Shown piece after piece: positions 37,701-51,640 of a DNA stretch of 64,000 bases (position 1 is the first letter of the stretch; each line of letters opens with the position of its first letter). The notes beneath the pieces were generated by a model that saw only the letters and a list, made by a program, of their open reading frames with translations, did not search any database and had not been told where the DNA came from. The translations under genes and the position numbers were made by a program. Origin of the DNA: Larimichthys crocea (lineage: Eukaryota > Chordata > Actinopteri > Sciaenidae); the NCBI RefSeq assembly GCF_000972845.2, contig NC_040022.1, positions 7,160,979 to 7,224,978 of the forward strand. Reading direction: 5' to 3'.

Positions 37701-40700
37701 CTAACGGTTGCTGGTCCAATGATTGTGACACCCTTCTCATCGGCAGTCTTGATGATCTTCCTGGTGTGGGCTTCAGGGATTCCCTCAGCAATGATGGCGA
37801 TGGTGCGAATCTGAGAGTAACCAAATAAGACTTTAATTTTTATTCCCAGCTGTTAAGTACACTGCGGGTGATAAAGAATGAGGCTGTATTTACTACCTGT
37901 GGGTACTGCATGGTCTCCATAGTGCTATCAAAGGCCGAACGCAAAGATGCAAAGCTGATGAGCACATCCACGTCTGGGTGCTTCTTCATGGCGTCACTCA
38001 TGTTCTTGTACACAGGGAGGAGGATTTCTTTGTGGCCCCAGTAGAACTTCTGTTTGTGGTCTCCACTGAAAGGCAGCCATGCACAAAAAGAATTTATCAA
38101 GCAGTTAAAGGGCACCATTTACTTAAGAGATTTTCATTACAGCAAACGTACAATTAAGATCCATTACACTGACAGCAGGATGAAGTAAACACAAGTTAAT
38201 GGGGAAGGACAGAGTGCACTTACGTGAACGGGTAGACCATGGCTGCAACAGATGGCTCATCTCTGGAACAGACGTAGTCAAAGTCCAGCATGCCCTGTAC
38301 TGCCCGAGTCTGCATGCCCCACACTATAGACTTGGTGTGTTTGCTGAAGAGAGTAGTTGCCTTGGCTACAAGGAAAGGAAAAATGTTCTATTTCTTGTGC
38401 ATATATATAGACAAATAACATGCATTTAGACTTTACAGAATATTTTGCTTATTAAATTGACCCTAAACCTTCACTATAAAATAGTAATACCACTGACATG
38501 TAGATTAACAGAAGTCAATGAGGCCTGTACAGCCATTGCAGCCCAGAGGTTTGGGGTTGTGAACTGAGCCTACTGATACATGTAGATCTTTAGAAGTATA
38601 TTGGATTAGTTGCGTTATGTGGACTTCCATTTTAGAGAGTTTGGATTGCAGAGTCCTCCTGCTGTCCAAAGGGGGAGCTATGATACTTAAACTCATCTAA
38701 GCAGGATCACAAGGCTTCTACCCACCGTGCTACCCAGCAGTGGATCCTCGCATGAAAACACATCAAATGCTCAGCATTCACAGTGCAAACAGTTCCTGTC
38801 TGTGTGTGTGTGTGTGTGTCCTTTCTCACCGATGGGAGTTCCAGTTTTGGCCTTCTTTGCGGGTGAGCTCTCAACTTTGGATTGGTTTTCAGAGAAAGAG
38901 GCAGTTCTGCTGGAAGCTGGAGTCTGGAAACAAAAAAGGTCCACTGATCCATTTTTTATTCTGTTATGCAACATTTGAATAAAAATAAAAATACACGAGT
39001 ACAGCTCTGTTGAGGATTGATCTGCTTTAACTATAAAAACAGTTATATTTTAGAAGCTTGATAAAAGGGCATTATTTTTTAAGACATCGCCCAAACAAGT
39101 CAATGTGGTCTTGGAGCTTTATGAAGGATGATAAACTGGCACTTTTAGTGCTTTAAGCTTTAGTGAGTTTCATTCAATTCTGTAACAAACATTTTTTTTA
39201 AGGTCATTTCATTTCTCCTTGTCATTTTTCTATCATATATCTATCTCTACATTTAAAGAAACATGCAGCAACACATGTACATGCACACACACTGCACACA
39301 GTCTTAATGGATGCCCCGGGGCAGTCGCAGTGTTTGAGCTGAGTGAGAGCAATGCACAATGCCCTGCAATGCTCTTACACAAAAGAGCCATTGGGCTCCT
39401 GATAATCTAGTTCACTAAAAAGGACAAGACAGGAACAACTGAAACAGAGGCTGTGGCATGCAAGTCTTCTGCTCACTCTGCACCACACTATTGGTGGAGC
39501 CGATGAGGAAGATTCATTGCACAGGGAGCCAACCCGACATCATGACAGCCTATTTTGTCTCTGTGGAGTCAGTATGTGTCATACCGATGTGCTGCCGCTG
39601 GAGTTGAGGAGGAAGTTGGCAGTGTGGGCAGCCACAGGAGGCTGGTTGGGGATTGGTCGGTGGCCCAGTGCCATGCCAACAATGGCAGTCATGTGAGTTT
39701 CTGTGCCAAAGACATGGATGGGGATCCCAGTGGTCTTGCCTGAGGAGAGCAGACAGAACCAAATTAACTGTGGTGTGTAAAAATCAGACAAGCAGGAACT
39801 GGCAGATGTTTCCCATTTACGAGATAGATGTATAAATCAATGTAACATACCAACTTCTCCCATTACTCTGAGACCTTCCTGGTAGTTGGGGCCTCCACGG
39901 CGGACAAAAATGGTGACCTCGTGCTCCTTTAGGGGCACCTGATAATCTCGGATAGCTCGAACAATCCCCTAGCAGAGACAAGGATATGCTCAGTGAGTAA
40001 CAGGATATTAAGTATAATATTTAAGGCTACTACATAAAACACAAGGCATGTGATAGTGTACCTTAAATGTTGCTGCAACATTTGTGAAGTTGGCAATGCT
40101 TCCACCAATGATCAAAACCTTTCCTGGAAATATTACAATGGAAAAATCATTTTAGAAAAAAAAACAAACAAACAAAAAAAAACCTTCTTGGAGTACACAC
40201 AGAAAGACTGAGCAGTTTTCGTACCATCATGGTGCTTCTCTCTGGTCATCAGAGACAGGATAGTCTTGGCGTAATCATAAGTCTGCTGTTCGCTTGGAGC
40301 TCCTGAATACTCCCCATAATTGGCCAGCTCGTCGACGCCACCCAGGTCACAGATTGTGTCACTATGAGAGGTTCCCATTAGTCACCCACACAGGAAAAAA
40401 AGCCATAGCAACAACTTTCCAGCTCAAACAATGAACACAAGTTCAAGAAAAACGAGATGACTCACACTAAACTAAAGTATGCATTTAAACACCAAATGCA
40501 TTTCTTCCATCTGTTCTGAATTAATACTGCACTGTATAATAATAAAAAATAAAAAAAAAAACACACAACTTTCCAGTGCACAGAGGGAATAATTAGTCAT
40601 GGCTGATGTGTCGGCATATCACGCTTTTGTACCCCCAACAGATGGCGGCGTGAGGGAGACGCCGCTCATTCCTCCAGACTCTCACTAAACATCTAAGAAC

Positions 40701-43700
40701 TGAATTTAGCAGGCAGCTGAAGAGGCAGAATCTGAGCTGCTGCACCATCAGTCTCACTACTGCACCACTGGCAAACCCAATTATGCGTAGTGTAATCAAT
40801 ATAATGAGGATAAAGTCGAGGGTCAATTCAAGCAAGCATAAACCCCAATTGGATTATTTCGGATGCATGTCTACTGGTTTCTTATTTATGTTTTTGTTTT
40901 ATGTAGTTTTGGGTTAAGGCTCAGCTCTGGCACTGTGACTGGGTACCTGTACACCACTGAGGCACCTCCTCCTGCCACCATGGTCCAGATCCTGCCTCTG
41001 GGATTGAGAAGGGTCAGTTTAAGGCTGGCACCACTCTTGGCATCAAGGTCAGCAATGTAGGCCTCCTGGAAAAGTCAAAGAAAAAAGGTAAATGAAGAAG
41101 TCAAAGAAAGGTTTTGTGAATGCTACAAATGTAGGGGGAGGGTGGTGTGTGTGCGCAGCCTTAAACAGAGCAGGGCTTGTGCAAGTACATCTCCATTTGG
41201 CCACAATCCTTTGCCTGTGCTTGCATTGCTTTTAAAAGAGCTATAAAGTGGAAATATTGTGGAAATATTAGGAGTTATAGTGGATGTGATGTGCATCAGT
41301 GGTTGGGGCCACAGCTGGTGGCTGAGAGTAAAAAAGCTCCCAATCAAAAGGCACACGCTGTCCCTCAGCTCCACTCCAGACTCACAGCAGCCCAATTAGA
41401 GCCCGTCTGGTACACAGACAGTCTGTCTCCAACAAGCTCCTACATTTATCAGCCAAAAATAGAATATTAAAAAAAATCCATTTTACAAATTAATTTCTTT
41501 ATTTGTAATGCACATTATGTTCATTATTGAGCTCTGTCGTGCAGATGATTTAGGGTTTTAGAAGGACCTGCGGATGTTTAATGACACTAAAGGCCTGGTT
41601 TCTAAAAAGAAAGAAAATGACCACATAAAATGTTATTACAGTATATGATGCATCATCATTGTCGTCTCTGAGTCTTTATGCGCAGGTCTCTGCCCACAAC
41701 ATTTACTTAAGGATATCTCTTGAGAATGTGTCAGTACCTCTACCGCAATGACTCGTAAAGGCTGATTAACAGTGTTAATAACGCCCTTCCTTATTAATTC
41801 GACATGGGACAGCTAGTACAAGGCTGCTACAGAGCAGAAGTGATATTGTAACACGTTATAAAAATAACGTGACAAAATGTCAGAAATTTTCACTTCATTA
41901 TGTACTAAGACCTGCATTTTATAATGAACAGCTTAAACTCAATATGTAATACATTTCCACACACTTGGCAGTAATTGTTTCATATTGTTATGCAGAACTT
42001 GCACTTTAATTAAATGATATAAATGCAGTAATATGGTGCATTATGTAATAACTAACCAAAATGGATGCCTTCATCTGAACGTTATATTTTTAATAATTAA
42101 ACTTCCCAAAAATAAAATTCAGCCAGTTGATTTCCTGTCTAACCACATAAAAGCACTAACATCAGCTTTTTATTATCTTACAAATATAGCAGTCAGCTAC
42201 CAGGGGTGAGCTGACGACTGGTAATTAAGCATGGCTGGTTTTTAAGTTTTAGATTTTACTTAATGAACCAAAAACGTATTACATTATGTTGAGTTATTAG
42301 ATAATGAGTTGTTACCCACTGAGAGTTTATTCTCTTGTTCTTCTTCTGGCTGAAAATTTAGGTGTTATAAAAGGGCACAACATGAAGTCTGTGTCATAGT
42401 TTACCTCATTAATTCAAGAGTAGGTTCTATTATTTATAAGAGATACATCCTTATTGCTCAAAAATAGTTGGGCTATAATGCTGACATTTTCTACTCCACA
42501 TTTAGAGACGGGATTTTCTATCATTTCAGATCAGACTGACTCACCTCCAATTTGTTCAATTTACGTCATTCCTAAAAAACACCCTCAGTAAGATTTTTCC
42601 TCTTTGGTGAACTTCAGCTATTTCATGCTGACAGTTTGAAATCTGATACATTGCTACAGCAGCTCTTTGTCTCCAGCCCTCCCTCACCTCAGGATAGGCC
42701 TCCCTGCCGAAGGGTGGAGGGAACTCCACATCGCCCCACTTGGCCTTGCAGATATAGTCCGCTGTGGCGTCGATCTTGGCTGCCATGTCCAGCACATAAA
42801 CTCCATCTTTAGTGACCACTGAGAGAAAGGAGGAAGAGAGTTAAAATCTATATTTTAACAAGGTTTACTAACACCCACTCACTGAGATTCACTGTGTTTG
42901 CAGAGAGTCTGAGCTTTAAATAGGTCATGGGAGGACCGTGCTCGGACACAGGTGACCACAACCTCCCTGCAGGAGGTGGAAGGAAGGAGAGTGGAGATGG
43001 GAAGGAGATGGTGTGACATCAAAGCAGTGAAGCCATCCTCAGCAGCCATGCTACATCCACAAGAACAGCTGCCAGAGGGCATGTACTGGTGCCCAATTAT
43101 TTCATTATAAACACACACTGCCTTCATCAAACAGCGAGCGCATGAATTATTTAATAATTTCCTCCCTCTGTGTTAAAAATGTGGCAGAATCAACTTCAGC
43201 CTCTTGGCTTCAATATGGTGTTTTAATATGCATTGATGTTTTCATGCACAGTTTCCCTTTGATGTCCCCTTTCTAATTTTATAATCTGATAACTTATTTA
43301 TAGATCTGTGTATATGCCATCGTGACTCCATGTTCAAACATAGCACATCGAGGTATTGGGGATTTGATAAAAACAAAACAACCTACCCAGTGGATTGATC
43401 TCCAAGTATGTGAAGAACAGGTCCTCATACAGGTTGAAGAGCCCAACAATGAAGCTGGCCAGGACTCTGCAGAGAGACGACACACAGGAACTCATGAGAC
43501 TTTACACCTGTAGCTGCAGCACCAAAATTGACTTCATTAATCATATTACAATATAAAAAGCAATTATAATCACAGTATATCTGAACTAATTAGTTGATAG
43601 ACAGATAATCTACAGCTATTTTGAAAACCATTTGAGTTACTTTTTAAGCAGAAGTGCCAAACTGGCTTATTAAACATGAATAAATTATGCTTTTCTCCAT

Positions 43701-46700
43701 TTCATATCATTGTAAGTTGATTATCTTTGGGTTTGTTGGTCACCTTGTGCTAATTTTTCAGATTATTTAGATTATTTTTTCACTTTGATTTAGTAGGAAA
43801 AATAGATTAGTTGATAAAATAATTGGTAGATTAATTGGCAAAGAAAAATTATAATTAGTTTAAAAACTGAATACACAAACATTCACATCATTTCAATGTG
43901 AAACTTATAAAAACACATTTTCCAACCTGTGTTGGAGCTCAACGTGATTTTATATGAATGATTTATTTTTACATTTTTTAGGTGGCACGCCACTTTATTG
44001 GACAGCACAGTCAGGAGACATGACATGATGTGACATATTCGTTAACAGGTTTTTGTTATTCTGGGTGTGGTGAAAACCTGATGAACACTATACAAAGAGG
44101 TGTTCTGCTGACACGATCACAAATCCTTTCTGTTCATCTTCATGACCTTTTGTCTGCAGGATTTCTGAATAGTCTCCCTGAGATAAACAACACACTGAGC
44201 TTTAATAATTCACTAAAATAATTAAAAAAATAAATAAAATAAAAAATGGTGCACACACCTTAAGTAAGCGCACCCTTTGCTCGACTAGCTCAGTCAAACT
44301 CTGAGTAGTACCTCAAGCCTGGAAAGTGATCTGTTTTTGTGTTTACACTATGATAATACACAGGCCCCTGATCCAGAGGAGCTTTCGAGTGAAGCAGATC
44401 AGACCCACAGCTGTGTAATTTACTTATTCTCTCAAATAAAAGAGGTGGAGGACAACTCTTTCTTTAATGTCCTTCCTTAAAAACAACACACATACAACAA
44501 TGACATGCAGCAAAGGATCTTGGGCTGGACTCAAACATGTGCCCACTGTGGTCAGGACTCAGCCTTGACACATAGTATAGCATAATTCAAACCATGACAA
44601 ACTGCAGGCAATATCATCAAAGGATTGTTAAGGCTGAGCTGGACAGGAAACAGTCCACCTGTAAATTAGCTGCAGAGCCTTGGCGTAGAGAAGGAGAAAT
44701 CTAATTTATTTCCTCCTTCACTTGTCAAAACAGGGCAGTGAGGAGTGGGGGGTTGCTGGTGAAGGAGGAAGAGGAGGTGGGGGCAGTATTTTGCTCTCCT
44801 CTGCTGACTGTCAGATGTGTCGGCAGGTCTGAGCCTTTTGTAACCACGTCAGCCTGTTGTCAGGACTCGGACTGGCCCGCGGGGGAAAACTGTGACAGAA
44901 ACCCCGAGTGACTCAGCTTCTCATGTCTGCTTCTGACAAGAGGGCAGGAAAACTGGCCAAGCCCAGCTCTTGTTTTTAATCTACAGTGTGAAAGCAGGGT
45001 GAGGAGAAGAGTATAAAGGGGTGAGGTGGGCCAGCTAGGGTTGGCACTGTGATTTCTGGAGCGGCTTCTTCAATGTCAGCCAAGACAGCGAATCTGGCCA
45101 GAATCTGCCGTCACAAGAGCACGACTGGAGAGATGGATAGGAGAGTTTAGAGGGGGCGAGCCGCTGTATCGTAGCCATCAAAATAAATGGACGTGCTCGA
45201 AATGTGATAGCAGTGTAAAAAAAACAAAAAAAGGCCGGGGGTGGAGGCTGGTCGAAGAAAGGCGAAGCAGAGGAGGGAGTTTGTCATTTGTCTAATGGAA
45301 ACCCTCCATCCTCCTCCTCCTCCTCCTGCTGCTCCCCCCACATTTACTGCAAGTAACAAAGTGCCTTTTTTTTTTTTATACTTCATTTGTTTGATGCCAT
45401 TGTTTTTCCACTGTTGGCCAAGAATTTAATTATAAGGCAAAATGCCAATTTTTCATTGTTTTTAGTAGTTAAATGTTCCCCAATACACTTGTAGTCACAA
45501 ATCACAAATGTCGCAAATCATGAACTTGTTAGTCTGCACATTTCCATGTTTTCTGAGCGTCTAACTCACGCTTTCTTGTCGTTGGGGACGTGGGTCAGCA
45601 GCTGTTTCTTCACAGAGTCTTCACTGATCTTTACATCCACCCCAATTAGCAGTTTCTTCGCCTTGGCATCCACATCTCCCACATCCACCCCTCCCTCATG
45701 GTGGAACAGCACATAGTCGCCCTCCCGTGTGGCGTAGATGCAGACGTAGAACTCCTCCTCCTAAACAATTGACCGTTAAAATGACACACTGATAAATAAA
45801 ACAACTATAATGGGGAGGTTAATTGGTCATTACATAGATGTGTAAGGAGTGCTTTACCTGCTTATGGGCGACAAAAGGCTCGATGAGGAAGTTCTTGAGG
45901 ACACCTTTGGCTTTTCCCACCTGAGGAACACCAAGAAAATAGTTCCATTAAAAAGGATATTAAATACAGTTATGAGAAAGAAAAAAAAAAAAAAAACACA
46001 TTAGCATGAACTGGCATGGGTTGATACCACAACATCTCACTGGTCTTTACATCATTCAGACATACTTCCCGTGATGGTAGGAGGGGACAAAAAGGTGTAA
46101 TAAAACTATAAAATACAAATTAAAAAAAAATAATAATACAGGGCCATCACTCGGCACAAATTATCTGCCATTCTGTTCGAGACAGGTTGAGTAGGAGGAA
46201 AAAGAAAATGTCGTGTATTTCTCCAGGCAAAGCCCCGCTAACACAGCTACAGCTCATTTGGTGAGGCTGTCATCATTCCTCTGTTAAAGGCCGACAGGTA
46301 CAAAGTAACCAGGGACTGGCTGAGAGCAGCCAGCCGGAGAGAAGAGAACAAAATAATAAAAGGTCGAGAGGGAGTTGCCATTTTGAAGAGTGCAAAAAAA
46401 GAAGGCTGATGCAGAAAAAAAAAGGAGCCTATCTGATTGAAATACCCACTAGAGGCTCAGGCCTATTCATATAAATGACCAGACACCTCCATTACTGTCT
46501 CACTGAGGAGAAAAAAACAGAAAAGCCATTCATGTTGTGAATGCAATTTGTAGGTGAATGATTCAATTTAGCCACTTGTGATAACATGATTACACAAAAT
46601 ATGAGATACTCATTTAATAAAGTGAGGCATTGAGGAAAACTGCAGCGTGCAATAGCAGCGAGCAACTTGTGAATAACACGTGAAAAGGAAGGAAGTGAAG

Positions 46701-49385
46701 GGGCACGTAAAGTGTAAAAAGTTGTTACTGAAATTATTCACAGCCGCTGATGTCTAACGTGACTAAAAATGAAAAGTTTACGTGCGGCTAGCTAAACAAG
46801 ACATTAGCAATAGTTAGCTGTCAGTCAGACAATGGCTACATGCTGGAAATTAATATGACAGCTTCTTTACCTTATAAGACAAAATGGACATTAGGTTATA
46901 CACTTCTTCTACTATAGCATCTTGCACATTTTTAGAGTTAACAAGAGCTAGTGGCTCAGTGACTAACAGGAGTACTTTGAGCTAAATGCTAATGTCTGCT
47001 AACATGCCAACAAACTTATTAAACAGGTTTACGGTGTTCACCATCTTAGTTTAGCGCGTTAGCATGCTTACATTTGCCACATACATTAGCATAGCTGAGC
47101 ACTAATTACATACAATATTCAATTTTTTCTATTATAAAACAAAGATAATTAGACCAAGTAACAAATTCAATCTTTTTTAATGCACCTTAAACACTCAAGT
47201 TCAAAATTAAGCAAGCGAAGCCAAGTGGACATGGTTAGCAGTGATTTTAGAACAGCTAAGTTCTTCGACACTTTACGTCGTGCCTAACACGTCTTCTAAA
47301 AATGACTGTAAACTTTGTCCTCTTGATGCATTTTCTTAATTTGTCTACAGTGTCCTTAATTGCTTTAACTAATTAATTACTTGGACTCATTAGGAGACTC
47401 ATAAGACAACAAACAAGCTGAAACACTGCTGTCCACAATATAGCCTCATTTATTCTGATTTACTGCCACTGGCAGCTGCTGACAGTTTCATCTCATTTGT
47501 GAAGAGATACATCTACGCAATCTCAGTGCTGTAACTCACACACACACACTGACACTCGATGCTTTATGAGCCATCCTAGTCTCTCCATAACTTCTTCTTG
47601 GTTTATGAGGCAAAGCAGCATCTCAGTGGCTGAGTGATGGATCTTTTGTGCCGTGGTTATGCTGACTGGATAGATGGACTGCCTGTTTATTCACTAGCAG
47701 TAGGCGCTTCAGCTGACTGAACTGATTTACTACAAGTGGACTGAAACAGAAACCTTCAGTAGTCTGGGCGGCTGTTTCGATACACATAGATCAGGCAAAA
47801 ACAAAACCACACAAACCAAACGCATGGGTGCAAAACAGGGAACAAGGGTGAAGGAAAGGGCAACAGGAGGAGGAGGAGGATCTGAATACAGCACTGGGTT
47901 AATATTGATTAAAGGCGTGTTCAGCAATGCACACTCTAAAAACAGAAGGGTGACGCGGAGGTAATTGACTGAGAGGGAGAGGGTGGATGACGTACTGTTG
48001 TCTCTTTCATGAGGCGGGACTTCAGCCACTGTCTGACGCCATTCAGGTCCAGGTTGACACCGACCAGACCCAGTTTCCCTCTTCTCTTGATCAGCTGGTC
48101 CGGCTTCACCACCAACCTCTAAAAAAGGAGGAAGATAAATATGATCTATTTTAGCAGGACCAACAGGCTACCACATATAGCCTTAACTGAAAGGCATCAA
48201 ACTATAATATTTTCAGCACCTGTTTACTTGCAATCTCTCTAAAGTGACGATGTTTCAAGTGTGAGGAAAAAAAAGTAAAGCTGGACTTGGAATTATTTGA
48301 ACTGTCAAAAATTGTGATAGGCATTTGTCATAAACTTGCAGACTAAAAAAGGAAAAATATAGTTATTTGCAGACCAAGATTTAAAAAAATGTTTTAAAGT
48401 AAATCATAAAAACAGGAACTAAGCATGCAAATAAGTTTCATAATTTCATTTGAAAAATTGCAACAACACATCAAGCTTAGGATGACAGTTGTTTGTGCTG
48501 TTCATTTTAATTCCCAACACTTATTTATTGATGTTGTCTGAATGCATCAGCATCTTCCTAAATAATATTCATCACCTGAGAGTTGAGGTGAGCATTATTT
48601 AAGTAAAAATCTATCTATATGTCAATCCCCTCTGACGCAAAAGCAAAATTACATCCAACCCCCACTGACCGATCCCACTTCCTCTCACTTGCAAGTCAGA
48701 TAAAGAGAATGACTTATGACGGTGGACCCATTAGTATCTGGGTGTTCGCCAAAGAGAGGGCAGAGGGTGAAAGTTAATGCAATTTCTTAATCAATTCTAC
48801 CGCAGCACATATCTCAGTGTATCTGCCCTCCACATCCTCCAGATAAAATCGTGAAGTCGTGAGGGAGGCTCAGGGGGAGAATGATATTTTGTCCTGCAAG
48901 ATGACTCACAGCGTAATTCAATTCACTTCTATTAGGGCCTGTCTATCTGCCACTGCTTCGCTATGAAGAGCAGTGAGGGCTGATCTGAAAGCAGGGCGAA
49001 GACTGGCGTGTACCTGGAGAAATGTTTGTGCAACAAATCCTACCCTAGCTGGACTCTGACCACCAAAAGAGATGAGATCTTATTTTTATTGTGTCCTCTG
49101 CATTTACACTGAGAATGTAACAGAGCTGCTGGGTCGCTCTGCTGTCAGTCTAAGTAACGGTCTCCAAAAAGAGATCATTTTCAGCATCCACATGCAATTT
49201 CATCACAACCGGTTCTTTTGCCTCACCTCTGTGAGCAGCCACGGGTTCTCTCGCGCCACTCGGTCAAAGTCTGTCTCCGCCGTCACGTTGACATAGCGGA
49301 ATCTGTTCTGGACGGCTGCTGAGGTGCAGATATACTTGTAGAGGAACTCCTTTCCAGTCTGCTCGGAGATGGCTTTGGCCGACAT
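34784..49385 (-). CDS. acly: ATP-citrate synthase (ATP-citrate lyase)
   Basis: Cytosolic homotetramer converting citrate, CoA and ATP to acetyl-CoA, oxaloacetate, ADP and phosphate for lipid synthesis and histone acetylation. Twenty-seven coding exons, 1092 residues, in order: 49385-49227, 48118-47996, 45920-45858, 45760-45570, 43466-43387, 42818-42688, 41065-40947, 40361-40225, 40123-40062, 39968-39851, 39739-39585, 38923-38830, 38365-38224, 38065-37897, 37810-37706, 37603-37407, 37330-37249, 37166-37056, 36938-36811, 36711-36618, 36450-36296, 36203-36053, 35964-35821, 35660-35547, 35449-35367, 35045-34969, 34878-34784. Seen: ATP-grasp half ([15 protein letters not shown]), regulatory linker RTASFS with Ser455 (the Akt/PKA site of mammals), phospho-histidine H751 in [10 protein letters not shown], and citrate-synthase-like module with TADHGP (H891), GIGHRVK and NVDGFIG. 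It ends YVLPEHMSM as human does. Nine residues shorter than human, mainly in the linker after Ser455. Confidence 0.98.
36476..36497. repeat. A22 homopolymer
   Basis: Uninterrupted A run in an acly intron, 26 bases upstream (in transcript sense) of the exon beginning 36450. In transcript sense it is a T run serving as the polypyrimidine tract. Confidence 0.9.
38801..38819. repeat. (GT)n microsatellite
   Basis: Short GT tract just beyond the donor of the Ser455 linker exon of acly. Confidence 0.85.
43960..44045 (+). repeat. Teleost interspersed repeat fragment (GACATGCAGCA family)
   Basis: Contains ccactttattggacagcaca, gtcaggagacatgaca. This is the left block of the same family seen in inverted form at 1590-1715. 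It lies in a long acly intron. Confidence 0.45.
44495..44585 (+). repeat. Teleost interspersed repeat fragment (GACATGCAGCA family)
   Basis: Contains aatgacatgcagcaaaggat, ggctggactcaaacatgtgc and gtcaggactcagcctt, the right half of the family. Together with 43960-44045 it may be one element split by later insertion. Confidence 0.55.
45306..45330. repeat. (CTC)n microsatellite
   Basis: Short run of CTC units in an acly intron. Confidence 0.8.
46945..47115 (+). repeat. Teleost GCTAACATGCT-type interspersed repeat
   Basis: Contains gctaatgtctgctaacatgc, gtgttcaccatcttagttta, gcgcgttagcatgctt. This is a recognisable order of a repeat spread widely in percomorph genomes (recalled). It lies in an acly intron. 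Confidence 0.55.
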
Positions 49386-49406
49386 GACTGCTTAAGCTAG
49401 ACTGGC
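49386..49406 (-). other. acly: acly 5' UTR part of exon 2
   Basis: Minus-strand acceptor ctattag at 49407-49413 precedes 21 non-coding bases and then the ATG of MSAKAISEQ, so the first coding exon is the second exon of the gene. Confidence 0.6.
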
Positions 49407-51454
49407 CTAATAGGACAGAGAAAGAGAGAGAGAGATGGATTGGGAGGTGGGCAGTGAGATGGATGAATATGAGGCAGATCTAATAAAGTGGAGAGATGGT
49501 TGAATACAGAAAAGCAGATATAAATAGCAAACAGAGACATGGTATGAAAAACAAAAACAATGCTTGTCCACTCTGTCAGAGCTGTCAGTAAATGGTCCGC
49601 TGAACAGGTGATTGAAATGAGGCGATTTAACTGCACTGAATTAAAAGAGACTGTTAGAAAAAAAACAGATTACATACTAGCTTCTAATTCAGGTCATTCA
49701 TCCTTTTGCACACTCAGATTTGTTTTTACTTTGTCTCATGCAAGAGAAACACAACAAGAAAGACACAGACAGTGAAGCAGGTGAAGCCAAATCCAGCATG
49801 ATTAGCCTTGAGCTTGTTTGACCTGCACACTAATGAGGTAATGGGCACTCAAACAATCAGAGTCTTCCTGGAGCTACAGCAAAGAGTGTGCACGGTGTAG
49901 TAACTGGACTTTAGCCACTAACACACAGCCAATTATTAGCGGACTGTAAAGCTGCACAGGCATATGCAGTAATATGAAATCAATACATGGAGTCCATTTT
50001 GGCAGAATGTGACGGAAGTAAAATAAGAAATTCAATAACTTGTAATAGCATCTATAAAATTTATTGCCAAAGGGAGGACTTTGATTCACTGAATGAGGTC
50101 ATACATGACAACACACACACACAGCTCACAACACGACCTCCCTACGATGGCTTCCTTCTGAGGATGTATTGATAAAGACAATATTAGTATTGGACCAAAG
50201 TCACGTACAGGTAAATTCCTATGAATCAGTTTAGAAAGTAAAAGCATGATACAAATCTTTACAGCTATTTTCTGTCTTACCGTAGCGAGTTTAATTTATC
50301 TTTCTAGAGGAGACACAACATGGAATCACTTATCTTCAATGAATAATGAAGAAATTACACTGTAATTTAGAATTACCTCATAATAATATGGAGTAACCAA
50401 TAGGATTGCTACCTCACTTAACTAAAATGTGTAAAAGTGGTCATAATAGGAGCAAGGTTTGCGTTTAACCCTAAGATCAAACAATTATAAAAATTCAGAA
50501 AAGGTCTGAGTTTTGGCAAATTGAATGTGCCAAGTGTCCTGTTTAATTTCTGCATGACTGGACCAACCACAAACCGGATTGAAGGACCAAACTCTCTAAC
50601 AGATTATTGATCCAGCTCAATTTTAATCACCATGTATGTGAGAAATGTGGCTTATTAGGGCTATAAAATATCAAGGCTTTCACCAATCACCATCTCTCCC
50701 ACTGAGTATCACCAGGATGGTTTGTACCTGTCCGTTTCTTCTGTGGTTCATTAAGCTGAAAGCCTCGATGTCGGCTGAAACAGGATTCCCCCTGCTCTAC
50801 ACTGCACCCCTGGCAGCAATTTCTTAAATGGATTAATGGGACTGTCATGGACCCTTTTCACTATTGATCTTCGGGTGTCCCCTGAGTCACCACAGCGCTG
50901 CTTCCAGGCCAGGCAAAAACATGGTTTATCCAAAGCTCATCCAGGTTTTGATATATCATCCACTTTCTCTGTATTAACTGACCTGACAGAGGTATTAGAT
51001 ATCACAACAGCACTGGTTCAGATGATGAGAGGATGATGGATGGCAGAGGGAAGGTAAAAATCAGGCACAGGTTTAAATCAACACAGGGACAGATCAAATC
51101 AAACAGGTAAAAACATGAAAGGTGTACCTGCACACTGACTTAACTTGTCCTATTTTGACTTCCATAACTACAACCAAACCTGCTTGACTACTGATTCATA
51201 GATCCCAACTGTTTCCATTCATTTACAAACCGGTCAGACAGCAATTCACTTTGAAAAAACAACATCTTCCTATACAAATAAACCTCCAATGATTACTCAA
51301 ACTTCTTAAAAACCAGGATGAAGCAAGAGTTCAGGTTCAATGGTGGACTGAGCAGTTCAACTTGTTTTATATCTCTAACACAGAAAGAGAGATAAAGGGC
51401 TAGAGGACGTGGCAAAAAAAGAAAAAGTAAACCCTTATTCTAAAAAGTGTTTAC

Positions 51455-51640
51455 CTTGTTTTGTTGGTTTTTCTTCGTGTATGGCTCTGGGAGTGGGTTC
51501 TGGTTCGGTGTGTCGGTGCTGCTTCACTCTCGCCGGGAGCCAGAGGTACCGGACAGCGGGGCTTCCTGTGAGTTTTGTCTCCATCGCCCATCTGCCGATA
51601 GGCTTGGCTGATGCTTCCTGCGCCCTGATTGGTTCATTTC
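51455..51640 (-). promoter_or_regulatory. acly: acly first exon and promoter (probable)
   Basis: On the minus strand a donor AACAAG|gtaaac (exon ends 51455) closes a non-coding GC-rich exon matching the acceptor at 49407. About 175 bp upstream is a CCAAT box (aaccaatcag, 51626-51635 region), the NF-Y element expected in sterol- and glucose-responsive lipogenic promoters. The transcription start itself is not visible. Confidence 0.5.
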
